Shown piece after piece: positions 16,224 to 23,262 of a stretch of 38,367 nt of DNA (position 1 is the first letter of the stretch; the number at the start of each line of letters is the position of its first letter). The notes below the pieces were generated by a model that worked only from the letters and a program-made list of their open reading frames with translations, ran no database searches and was not told the DNA's origin. Where the stretch lies: positions 1 to 38,367 of the forward strand of contig JAJDYK010000319.1 in the NCBI GenBank assembly GCA_022825185.1. The letters are read 5' to 3'. This DNA is from Candidatus Latescibacterota bacterium (lineage in GTDB: Bacteria > Latescibacterota > UBA2968 > UBA8231). A program made the position numbers and the translations under genes.

Positions 16224-16655
16224 GTGGGTTTTGTCGAGGATCAAGAGCGAGAACGACTCGCAAATAGGCTGTGGATGGCCTTTGCAGCCGATCCTCTTGA
16301 GGACGGAATGGCCCATCCAGCCGAGGAGATCATTGGAGAAGCATTGCGAGCCACGGAAGACAAACCCGTCCTCGATTGGTTTCGGACTTTTTCCTTGGAC
16401 GCTGAGCGACCGAGTTTTGCGGCATCCGTTCTGCGTTGCTTGGGACGTCAAACACCTCCGGGGACAGATTTATGGCGTACCGAACTCGTGAGAGACGGTT
16501 TATCTATGGACGATGTAGAGATCAGAGATGCTGCGGTGCAGGCAGCAGAATCTTGGGGTGATCGAAGCCTGGCGGATGTTATGAAAGCACATAGCGAAGC
16601 CGAGCCGTGGCTTCGGGAGTACATCGAGAATGTTATAAGCGATTTGGGAGAATAG
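16224..16655 (+). CDS. small helical (HEAT-like) protein of unknown function
   Basis: A 143-residue soluble, acidic protein starting at GTG 6 nt after the binding-protein gene, with GGATAGGGG as a possible ribosome site. It has no signal peptide or membrane segment. The second half (VEIRDAAVQAAESWGDRSLADVMKAH, EPWLREYIENVISDLGE) reads like HEAT or Armadillo helix pairs, and the first half is also helical. I do not recognise a family. Base composition falls along the gene toward the AT-rich stretch that follows, so it may mark the edge of acquired DNA, or it may simply be the last gene of the importer operon. Confidence 0.75.
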   Translation: MGFVEDQERERLANRLWMAFAADPLEDGMAHPAEEIIGEALRATEDKPVLDWFRTFSLDAERPSFAASVLRCLGRQTPPGTDLWRTELVRDGLSMDDVEIRDAAVQAAESWGDRSLADVMKAHSEAEPWLREYIENVISDLGE

Positions 16656-16714
16656 CCTGTGTTTCTGGCCCGTAAGGTCTCGCTTGCTAAGTGGTCGAAA
16701 AAAATGGTGGGATT

Positions 16715-16963
16715 TTACGGCATTGTTCTATCTTTTTTTTCTTTCCATATTACTATATCAAATCTACAAGTGTTCATTTTCTCGCATGATAATTTTCCTT
16801 TGGTAAATTTCATGTGTCCAAGAAGGCAATCGAGTTCTTTATTATACTTTTTATATTGAACTTGATCGTGTCTTCTCACAAGAAATTCATCTACGAGAAA
16901 ATCACAGTATTGCATATAGTGGGGGCAAGTTCTAAAATCTACACCATCACAAAAGGAATCCAT
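16715..16963 (-). CDS. small Cys-rich hypothetical protein in an AT-rich patch
   Basis: An 82-residue ORF beginning MDSFCDGVDFRTCPHYMQYC, rich in charged and aromatic residues, with six Cys in total and no hydrophobic segment. Its codons are A/T-ending, unlike the rest of the window, and the whole stretch 16690-16990 is AT-rich. It starts 25 nt after the stop of the ankyrin lipoprotein on the same strand, with GGTGAGG just upstream of its ATG, so it could be the second gene of that unit. No family is recognised. The two opposite-strand readings are strings of hydrophobic residues and look like shadows. It may equally be non-coding AT-rich spacer. Confidence 0.4.
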   Translation of the reverse strand: MDSFCDGVDFRTCPHYMQYCDFLVDEFLVRRHDQVQYKKYNKELDCLLGHMKFTKGKLSCEKMNTCRFDIVIWKEKKDRTMP

Positions 16964-16987
16964 ATTCTCCTCACCGGACTAGTTTTT

Positions 16988-18355
16988 CTACTGCAACAGT
17001 GCAACAACGTCTTCGTGACCGTTTTCTTCGGCCAACAGCAGGGCCGTCTCATTATAGGCGCTTACTAAAGAAGCATCGGCTCCCTCTTCGAGGAGCATAT
17101 TCACTACATCGGCACGGCCCCAGCATGCGGCAAACATCAGCGCTGTCTCGCCGATATCGGATCGAGCATTGACGGGAGCGCCATTGTTGATCAGGGTGCG
17201 AGCCATCTCCAGATCACCCCCAGCGGCAGCAAACATCAGCGCAGTCTCGCCATATTCATCGGCTCCATCAGCCCCGAAGGTTAGCATCCAGTGCGCCAGG
17301 AGCAGCCGCAGGGACTCTGGACTGTCTCCTTGCACGGCGGCATGGAGCGGGCCAAAGCCGATGTCCTGGAAATACAGGCGACCTTCTGGAGTGTCGAGGC
17401 CGCTCCACTCGCTGGTGCGATAAGTGAGATCGGCTCCTACTTCCAGCAGGCGCTTGACGATGTCGGCGTGATTCATATAGGAGGCATTCATTAGGCCTCG
17501 ACCCGTGCGAATCTTGCCTCCTGCATGGTCGTGGTTGATGAAGAAATCAACCACATCCAAGTGCCCGCCCAAGGCAGCGGCCTCGAAGGCCAAGTGAGGC
17601 CATCCATATCCTCCGAAATATATCACTGGGTCATACAGATACTCCACTACATCCAAGTGCCCGTTGTAGGCAGCCCATTGAATATGAGTTACGGGGCCGT
17701 GCAATAGGGCATCCCAGAACATACCAGGTGATCCGTATAGCCTAGGCCGACAAGTATTATTGCAGCTATTGCGGACACTGGTTGGATTGTTGGGCGTAGG
17801 AGCCTCTTGCTCGCAGATCTCCATGCAAGGCTCATACTGCTCGACAAGGAACTTCACTACCTCCAGATGCCCATAGGCCGCTGCGAAGGTGATAGCATTC
17901 TGCCCTTGCTGGTTCTCGGTGTGACGATCAGCACCATTGGCTAGCAGGAACTTCACTACCTCCAGGTGGCCACCACCAGCCGCTTTCATCAGCGCAGTAT
18001 CGTTATCATCGCTGTCTGTCGGGAACCAGGAAGTTTCCAAGTGTCCAAGTCGAGTAGGATTGGGCCGATTGGGCACCAATACCATCCTGGCCGTATAGGG
18101 CTGGATATTGACATCCATGCCCGCCCATACGAACAGACGAACAACCTCCAGATCTCCCTGGGCTGCGTGCTCGATGAATGCACGCTGGCTATAGGCGATG
18201 CCCAATTCCTCTAGGGCTTGAAGGGCCTCTTCGGAGGCGAGAGGAGTAACTTCTTTTTCTTCCTCCGGTTCCGTTGGCTTCTTCAACTCCTCCAGCACAC
18301 TACAGGCCGCTAGGGCCACTGGCAGCATGGCTAGAAAAACGATGCGAGTCAGCAT
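16988..18355 (-). CDS. ankyrin-repeat lipoprotein
   Basis: A 455-residue lipoprotein: signal MLTRIVFLAMLPVALAAC with Cys18, then an acidic Glu/Pro-rich linker (residues ~25-40). Most of the rest is ankyrin repeats, about ten, with typical units such as TALMKAAGGGHLEVVKFLLANGAD, TFAAAYGHLEVVKFLV, TALMFAAAGGDLEMARTLINNGAPVNARSD and TALLLAEENGHEDVVALL. An insert near residues 178-200 carries four Cys in two CxxxC pairs, plausible disulfides in the periplasm. Ankyrin repeats bind other proteins; no enzyme part is seen. GAGGTGA lies upstream of the ATG. Codon use is less GC-biased than in the neighbours, which hints at a separate origin. It is followed closely by the small Cys-rich ORF. Confidence 0.9.
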   Translation of the reverse strand: MLTRIVFLAMLPVALAACSVLEELKKPTEPEEEKEVTPLASEEALQALEELGIAYSQRAFIEHAAQGDLEVVRLFVWAGMDVNIQPYTARMVLVPNRPNPTRLGHLETSWFPTDSDDNDTALMKAAGGGHLEVVKFLLANGADRHTENQQGQNAITFAAAYGHLEVVKFLVEQYEPCMEICEQEAPTPNNPTSVRNSCNNTCRPRLYGSPGMFWDALLHGPVTHIQWAAYNGHLDVVEYLYDPVIYFGGYGWPHLAFEAAALGGHLDVVDFFINHDHAGGKIRTGRGLMNASYMNHADIVKRLLEVGADLTYRTSEWSGLDTPEGRLYFQDIGFGPLHAAVQGDSPESLRLLLAHWMLTFGADGADEYGETALMFAAAGGDLEMARTLINNGAPVNARSDIGETALMFAACWGRADVVNMLLEEGADASLVSAYNETALLLAEENGHEDVVALLQ

Positions 18356-18407
18356 GACTCACCTCTTTGTGAAGAATTAAGTTAATCAGAGGTCCATTAT
18401 ATGAGTA

Positions 18408-18539
18408 GGGCCAGCATAGATAGACTCCTCAACTGGAGCGAATCGCTCTGGTGGTTCCAAGGCGAACCAGGGAGGCGTCAGCATCTCGGAATGGCCTTGT
18501 GCATTCCTCGCCTACTGACAAAAGTATCCATGCTGGCCC
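18408..18539. other. non-coding element with nested inverted repeats; possible structured RNA or hairpin element
   Basis: No gene is seen in 18356-18676. Within it, a perfect 10 bp inverted repeat, GGGCCAGCAT (18408-18417) and ATGCTGGCCC (18530-18539), encloses three further hairpins: GAGCG/CGCTC (18436-18448), GGTTC/GAACC (18453-18468), and AGGCG/CGCCT (18473-18513) that itself encloses GGAATG/CATTCC (18488-18507). The layout, a closing stem around a multi-branch junction, fits a folded RNA or a hairpin-type mobile element. It does not match tRNA, the SRP core, a CRISPR repeat or an integron attC as I know them. Strand is undetermined. Confidence 0.45.
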
Positions 18540-18570
18540 ATTGCCGGGCATGAGGCTACTGTTAAGCGGG

Positions 18571-18640
18571 AATGCGGTGTTGACCTTGTCGAGGTTGACC
18601 TCTTAGACTCTATCAATACCGACAGCGGAGCGACCGCATT
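18571..18640. promoter_or_regulatory. inverted and direct repeats upstream of the RHH/RelE pair
   Basis: AATGCGGT (18571-18578) and ACCGCATT (18633-18640) form a perfect 8 bp inverted repeat. Between them GTTGACCT occurs twice, 14 nt apart, and the second copy is part of GAGGT-TG-ACCTC. The first TTGACC (18580-18585) lies 18 nt before TAGACT (18604-18609), a plausible promoter for the toxin-antitoxin pair that starts at 18677. The repeats are a likely binding site for the RHH antitoxin. The promoter call is weak. Confidence 0.4.
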
Positions 18641-18676
18641 GAGATTGTCCTTTTTCGCACTTAGGAGATCAACCCC

Positions 18677-18898
18677 ATGTACCAGATAACCGCTCGCGTA
18701 CCCGATGACCTAGCCAAAGCACTAGACGAGGCCGCTGCGGAGCTCAAACGGAGCCGCGCCGCCATCATTCGCCAAGCATTGGAGCGATACCTAGAGGATC
18801 TCGACGACCTCAGCGTAGCTCTGGAGCGGTTGCGCGACCCTGCCGACCCGGTACTGGATTGGGATCAGGTCCGGCATGAACTACGCAATTCGGATTAA
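18677..18898 (+). CDS. ribbon-helix-helix (CopG/ParD-like) antitoxin
   Basis: A 73-residue protein. Residues 1-45 are a classic RHH domain: the strand YQITARVPDDLAKAL, then AAAELKRSRAAIIRQALERYLED. The acidic C-terminal tail (DPADPVLDWDQVRHELRNSD) would mask the toxin. TAGGAG lies 9 nt before the ATG. It overlaps the RelE-family toxin gene by 23 nt. RHH antitoxins both neutralise the toxin and repress the operon. Confidence 0.92.
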   Translation: MYQITARVPDDLAKALDEAAAELKRSRAAIIRQALERYLEDLDDLSVALERLRDPADPVLDWDQVRHELRNSD

Positions 18899-19136
18899 GC
18901 GCAGTGCCGCCAAAGAGTTGGCGCGCATTCCTCGCCGTGATCGCCTTCATATTGAGCGGGCCATCAACGGTCTAAAAGACCATCCGCTCTCGGGAAGCCT
19001 ACTCAAAGGAGAGTACCGCGGACTTCGACGCTTGCGCTCTGGCGACTATCGCATTGTGTACGCGGTACTCGCTAGCGAGCTTGTGGTACTCGTGGTACGA
19101 GTCGCGCACCGACGGGAAGTTTACCGTCGCCGATGA
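18876..19136 (+). CDS. RelE/ParE-family toxin
   Basis: An 86-residue basic protein of the RelE/StbE superfamily: YAIRIKRSAAKELARIPRRDR, a central KDHPLSGSLLKGEYRGLRRLRSGDYRIVYAV, and the terminal VVRVAHRREVYRR with the conserved His-Arg-Arg-x-x-Tyr pattern of RelE-type ribosome-dependent mRNases. ParE-type gyrase poisons share the fold, so the target is not certain. It overlaps its antitoxin by 23 nt. The aldo/keto reductase gene follows 19 nt later on the same strand, though a functional link is unlikely. Confidence 0.92.
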   Translation: MNYAIRIKRSAAKELARIPRRDRLHIERAINGLKDHPLSGSLLKGEYRGLRRLRSGDYRIVYAVLASELVVLVVRVAHRREVYRRR

Positions 19137-19155
19137 TCTTAAAAGGAGAACAACT

Positions 19156-20022
19156 ATGCGCTATCGGCGATTTGGGCGCACGGAATTGCAGGTGAGCGCG
19201 GTCAGCTTGGGTGGGGCCTACTTGGGGGGCAAGGAGGAGCCGGAGCGAGCCGAGGAAAATGCTCGGGCGATTGTGCGGCGCGCGTTGGATTTGGGCTGCA
19301 ATTACATCGACACAGCACCGCTCTACGGGGCGAGCGAAGAACTGCTGGGTAAGGCGCTGGCTGGGGAGCGCCGTCCCTTTTACTTGGCGACCAAGGTAGG
19401 TTTTAAGCCAGAAGGATTTGACTGCCGACGCGATTCGGTCTTGCAGAGCTTGGAGCGCAGTTTGGCATTGCTGGGTCTAGACAAGCTGACGGTGGCGCAG
19501 ATTCACGAGGTGAACATGGCGGGCTGGGAACGGATCGTGGAAAAGGGCGGGACTTTGGAGGGCTTGCGCGCCGCGCAAAAACAGGGATTGTGCGATTTTA
19601 TCGGCGTGACGGGCCGGGCCATTCCCCTGCTGGCGCGGCTGGCGGCGACTGGAGAGTTTGATACGGTGCTGTGCTACCACGACTACCATCCCTGTGTGCA
19701 GTTAGCGGCGGAGGAAGTCTTGCCGGCCGCTACGCAAAATGATATGGGCGTGGTGCTGGCGACGGTGCTGGCTGGGGGTATGTACGTCACCGGTAAGGAC
19801 CAGCGCGAGGCGGTGGAGCGTCGGTTTGAGCACGAGGAAGAGCAGCAGCGGGCATGGGCGACTATTGCCCGGCTAGAGCAGGAGGAGTCCACGCTGCCGC
19901 AAAGCGCGTTTCGCTGGGTCTTGGCCGACGAGCGGGTCTCGACCGTATCCAGCGGCGCGGCGAGCGTGCCCGAGCTAGAGGAAGTGGTACAGGCCGGGGA
20001 TATGACGCCGCTGGCGCATTAG
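19156..20022 (+). CDS. aldo/keto reductase
   Basis: A 288-residue (beta/alpha)8 oxidoreductase. It opens MRYRRFGRTELQVSAVSLGG. The catalytic tetrad is visible: Asp and Tyr in NYIDTAPLYG, Lys in LATKVGF and His in AQIHEVN. The C-terminal cofactor segment is shorter and less canonical (VSTVSSGAASVPELEEVV). The family reduces or oxidises sugars and aldehydes with NADP(H). ATG 19156 has AAGGAG 10 nt upstream; a longer in-frame reading from 19054 lies inside the toxin gene and is rejected. It differs clearly in subfamily from the reductases at 23263 and 28879. Confidence 0.92.
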   Translation: MRYRRFGRTELQVSAVSLGGAYLGGKEEPERAEENARAIVRRALDLGCNYIDTAPLYGASEELLGKALAGERRPFYLATKVGFKPEGFDCRRDSVLQSLERSLALLGLDKLTVAQIHEVNMAGWERIVEKGGTLEGLRAAQKQGLCDFIGVTGRAIPLLARLAATGEFDTVLCYHDYHPCVQLAAEEVLPAATQNDMGVVLATVLAGGMYVTGKDQREAVERRFEHEEEQQRAWATIARLEQEESTLPQSAFRWVLADERVSTVSSGAASVPELEEVVQAGDMTPLAH

Positions 20023-20052
20023 AGCCGTCCGGAAGGACTGAAATTCTAGCGA

Positions 20053-20091
20053 GAGATGCTTCGACTCCGCTGCGCTTCGCTCAGCATGACA
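20053..20091. repeat. dispersed palindromic intergenic repeat
   Basis: The 120 bp between two convergent genes holds a GAGATGCTTCGACTCCG block followed by CGCTTCGCTCAGCATGACAG. I recognise this from memory as a short repeat found in intergenic regions of many unrelated bacterial genomes (often seen as GTCATGCTGAGCGAAGC in the other orientation). The arms ATGCT and AGCAT can form a hairpin, so it may serve as a terminator between the convergent genes. One copy is seen here. Confidence 0.6.
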
Positions 20092-20143
20092 GGAAGCATA
20101 CCATCAACGCTGAGCCTGCTGACGAATACTTCCAGACAGCTTC

Positions 20144-21196
20144 TTAAATCCACCCGTGCTGAGTGGTCACGGGTGCGCCGGAAGTCTGGGTTTGCCAATG
20201 CGGCCGGCGGCCTATTTTGACCTCGCGGCGGGTGAGGGACGAGGCTTCGGCGGCGAAGAGGATTTCCATGATGTGCCGCCCGTACTGGCCGTGGGTCGGC
20301 GGCTCGATGTTGAGCGCGATGGCCTCGGCAAAGCTCTTCCACTCGTGGTACATCTCGGTCGGCGCGTCCTCAAACGGGACGTCTTCCCACGTATCGCCCT
20401 GACCTACTTTGACGTACTTCTCGCCGTGCTGGCTGAAGCGCAGCGAGCCGTTGGCGCAGATCACTTGACATTCAAAAATCGGTGCGCCGTCTGCGAATCC
20501 CACGGCCACGGCCGTGCCGGCGAGGCCGTTCTTGTAGCGGATGAAGGCGGTGGCTGAATCGTCGCTGGCTTGGTAGTGAGCGCGGGTGCCAATGGCGGCC
20601 GAGACCGACGCGGCTTGCGAAGCCATCACCCACGTGAGCCGATCGACGACGTGAACGCCGTTGGTCAACCACATGCCGCCGCCGTGGAAGCGACTGCGGT
20701 ATTGGGGCCGGCGGCCGGCGAAATTCCAGTTTTTTGACATGTAGCTGACAGCCGTGATCACGGGGCCGAGCTGGCCGGAATCGAGGATTTCCTTGGCCTT
20801 GAGACTGGTGCTGTAAAAGTGCTGCGACAGCCCGACCATCAGCTTGACATTGTTTTCAGCGGCCGCGGAGACCATGGCGTCGCATTGCTCTAGGTTGATG
20901 GCCATGGGCTTTTCGACGAGTACGTGCTTGCCGGCGCGGCAGGCATCGATGGTAAGCTGGTGGTGCAACTGGTGGCCGAGGACGACGGCGACCGCATCGA
21001 CGTCGGCATCTTCCAAGAGTTCGTGGTGCGTTGAGTAGCCCTTGGGGATGTGGTACTTGTCCATGTACTCGCGCCGCTTCTCCTCGAATAGATCGGCGAC
21101 GGCTATTACTTCTACTTGGTCGAGATGGGCGATTGCATCGCAGTGGGAGCGGGCGATGCCGCCGAGGCCAATGATGCCGACTTTGAGCGCTGCCAT
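20144..21196 (-). CDS. Gfo/Idh/MocA-family oxidoreductase
   Basis: A 350-residue NAD(P)-dependent dehydrogenase. The Rossmann motif is VGIIGLGGIARSH, the cofactor/active-site Lys is in HVLVEKPMA, and a GLSQHFYSTS stretch occupies the C-terminal domain entry. HGGGMWLTNGVHVVDRLTWVM and the later EWKSFAEAI are typical of the family's alpha/beta substrate domain. Members oxidise inositols, hexoses, sugar amines or related polyols. AAAGGA lies 6 nt before the ATG. It is convergent with the aldo/keto reductase and divergent from the membrane gene at 21306, so it may share regulation with the sugar region to the right. Confidence 0.93.
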   Translation of the reverse strand: MAALKVGIIGLGGIARSHCDAIAHLDQVEVIAVADLFEEKRREYMDKYHIPKGYSTHHELLEDADVDAVAVVLGHQLHHQLTIDACRAGKHVLVEKPMAINLEQCDAMVSAAAENNVKLMVGLSQHFYSTSLKAKEILDSGQLGPVITAVSYMSKNWNFAGRRPQYRSRFHGGGMWLTNGVHVVDRLTWVMASQAASVSAAIGTRAHYQASDDSATAFIRYKNGLAGTAVAVGFADGAPIFECQVICANGSLRFSQHGEKYVKVGQGDTWEDVPFEDAPTEMYHEWKSFAEAIALNIEPPTHGQYGRHIMEILFAAEASSLTRREVKIGRRPHWQTQTSGAPVTTQHGWI

Positions 21197-21305
21197 AGGG
21201 TATCCTTTAGTGTGAATTGAGGTGCGCTAAGTATAGAATGCAGTTTGGTCGGCGACAAATCGGCGTGCGTTTGCGCCGAAATAGATAATGTCCTAAGATG
21301 CCTTG

Positions 21306-23249
21306 ATGCCCGGTAATTTTACCTATCGCTCGTTCGCCGTGGGTGCGTTGCTCTCGCTGGCGATCAACATGTTTTTCGCCTATGCCCGGCTGGCGATGGC
21401 CACCGCGGGCATGTCCTCCGATTACATCACCGCCGGAGCGGTTTTCCTGTTCTTTTTGGTGGTGGCTTTTATCAATCCCGCGCTCAAGCTGCTGCGCCGC
21501 TCGTGGGGCTTTAACCGCTCCGAGTTGATTATCATTTACGCGATGATGATCATTGGCTCGGCCATTCCCACGTGGGGTTTTACGGGCAACTTGATCGCCA
21601 TGTTGCCCAATATCTACTACTATGCCACCCCCGAGAACAATTGGTCGGAGCTGTTGCACCCTTATGTCCGCGAGTGGATGGTGCCGCAGGATTCGGACGC
21701 GATCAAGTACTTCTTCGAGGGCCTGCCTAAGGGGCAGCCCATCCCCTGGGAACACTGGATGGTGCCGCTGGCGGCTTGGGTCTCGTTTATTCTGGCGATC
21801 TACCTGATGATGATTTCCATCGCGTCGATCGTCCGCCGCCAGTGGGTTGACTACGACCGCTTGACCTTTCCGCTGCTGCAGCTACCCATCGACCTGACTG
21901 AAGAAGGCAAGAGCGGGTCCATCGTCGTTCCGCTGTTCAAAAGGCCGCTTTTGTGGATCGGATTCGCGCTGCCCTTTTTGCTGTACAGCACCAACGCCTT
22001 AAACCACTATTTCCCCTTTATCCCCGAAGTGCAGTTGCGCAACAGCGTCTCGCTGTTTAACCACGCACTACATCTGACGACCAATGTGAACTTTGTGGCG
22101 CTGGGGTTGGCGTACTTTTTGAGCTTAGACGTGGGGTTGAGCATTTGGCTCTTCCACTTGTTGACCAAAGCGCAGATCACCACCGAGAACGTCCTTGGCT
22201 ATTCGCTGCCCGGCCGCCGCGATCTGTTTATGGAAGGCTCGATGTCGGTGTCCTACGAGGGGATGGGGGCTATGCTGGTGCTGGTGCTCTACGGTCTGTG
22301 GAACAGCCGCGGCTATCTGCGGCAGGTCTGGCGCAAGGCTCTGTACAACGAGGGGGGACTGGACGATTCGCAGGAGATTCTCTCGTATCGGGCGGCAATT
22401 ATCGTCTTGGTTCTGGCCACCGCGTACGCCACCGGCTGGCTGATCCTATCGGGGGTGCCTTGGTGGGTCGCGCTGTTTTTCCTTTTCGTGGCCTTCTGCA
22501 TCTTTTACGGGCTGACGCGGATTGTGGCCGAGGGCGGGTTGGGTTTTGCGCGGGCACAGATGACGGCGCAGCCGTTTGTGATCGACGCGGTAGGCACGGA
22601 GGCGATTGGTCCGTCGGGGCTGGTGAGCTTGGGGATGACCTTTAGCTGGGCGGGCGATTTGCGGACTATGGTGATGGCCTCGGCGATCAATGGGCTCAAG
22701 CTGGCCGATATTGGCCAGGTGCGAGGACGACCGCTGTTCTGGGCGCTGATGCTTTCGATTGTGGTCGGCTTGGTTGGGTCGATATGGATGGTGGTGTGGA
22801 TGGGGTATCAGTATGGAGGTATCAATTTGGACTGGTGGTTCTACAACCGCTTCGGCGAGATCGTCCACGGCGACTCGGCCTACAAAATCGCCAATCCGCG
22901 GCACCCCTTAAACGACTTTGGCGAGATCGGGCCGCGCTTCATGTTCGCGGGAATCGGCGCGGCGATTATGGGGTTGTTGATGTACGCTCGGCACCACTTC
23001 CTCTGGTGGCCGGTGCACTACCTCGGCTTCCCCATCGGCGCGACCCTGACGATCATCTGGACGTGGTTCAGCATTTTTATCGGCTGGGTCTTGAAGGCAC
23101 TGGTGCTCAAATACGGGGGTGTGACGCTCTATAGACAGCTACGGCCGCTATTTTTGGGGTTTATTTTGGGGCACATTTTTGTCTCGGGATTCTGGGTGCT
23201 CTTCGACTATATCACCGGGGAGACTGGCAATCGGATTCCGATTTTTTGA
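21306..23249 (+). CDS. large multi-pass membrane protein, DUF6785/DUF6784 type; putative transporter
   Basis: A 647-residue integral membrane protein with roughly 14 hydrophobic segments spread over its length. Shared features with its paralogue at 29689 include YYATPENNWSELL, the region after it (VPQDSDAIKYFFEG), RRQWVDYDRLTFPLLQLP, RIVAEGGLGFARAQMT, GMTFSWAGDLRTMVMAS and the C-terminal LKYGGVTLYRQLRPLFLGFILG. The family is annotated only as a domain of unknown function; its size and topology recall oligopeptide-transporter-type carriers, so transport is an inference. ATG 21306 is used; a TTG sits one codon before. It ends 13 nt before an aldo/keto reductase with a strong ribosome site, so the two probably form an operon with the glycosidase that follows. 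Confidence 0.88.
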   Translation: MPGNFTYRSFAVGALLSLAINMFFAYARLAMATAGMSSDYITAGAVFLFFLVVAFINPALKLLRRSWGFNRSELIIIYAMMIIGSAIPTWGFTGNLIAMLPNIYYYATPENNWSELLHPYVREWMVPQDSDAIKYFFEGLPKGQPIPWEHWMVPLAAWVSFILAIYLMMISIASIVRRQWVDYDRLTFPLLQLPIDLTEEGKSGSIVVPLFKRPLLWIGFALPFLLYSTNALNHYFPFIPEVQLRNSVSLFNHALHLTTNVNFVALGLAYFLSLDVGLSIWLFHLLTKAQITTENVLGYSLPGRRDLFMEGSMSVSYEGMGAMLVLVLYGLWNSRGYLRQVWRKALYNEGGLDDSQEILSYRAAIIVLVLATAYATGWLILSGVPWWVALFFLFVAFCIFYGLTRIVAEGGLGFARAQMTAQPFVIDAVGTEAIGPSGLVSLGMTFSWAGDLRTMVMASAINGLKLADIGQVRGRPLFWALMLSIVVGLVGSIWMVVWMGYQYGGINLDWWFYNRFGEIVHGDSAYKIANPRHPLNDFGEIGPRFMFAGIGAAIMGLLMYARHHFLWWPVHYLGFPIGATLTIIWTWFSIFIGWVLKALVLKYGGVTLYRQLRPLFLGFILGHIFVSGFWVLFDYITGETGNRIPIF

Positions 23250-23262
23250 GGAGGAAAAATCA

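Noticed and set aside
16659..17068. Two short plus-strand frames in the AT-rich patch (at 16659 and 16814)
   Set aside because: Both are runs of hydrophobic residues typical of antisense AT-rich DNA, and the second runs into the ankyrin gene; the minus-strand reading is more protein-like.
18408..18539. Integron attC site or tRNA
   Set aside because: There are no core-site ends of the RYYYAAC/GTTRRRY kind, and the stems do not form a cloverleaf with the conserved T-arm bases.
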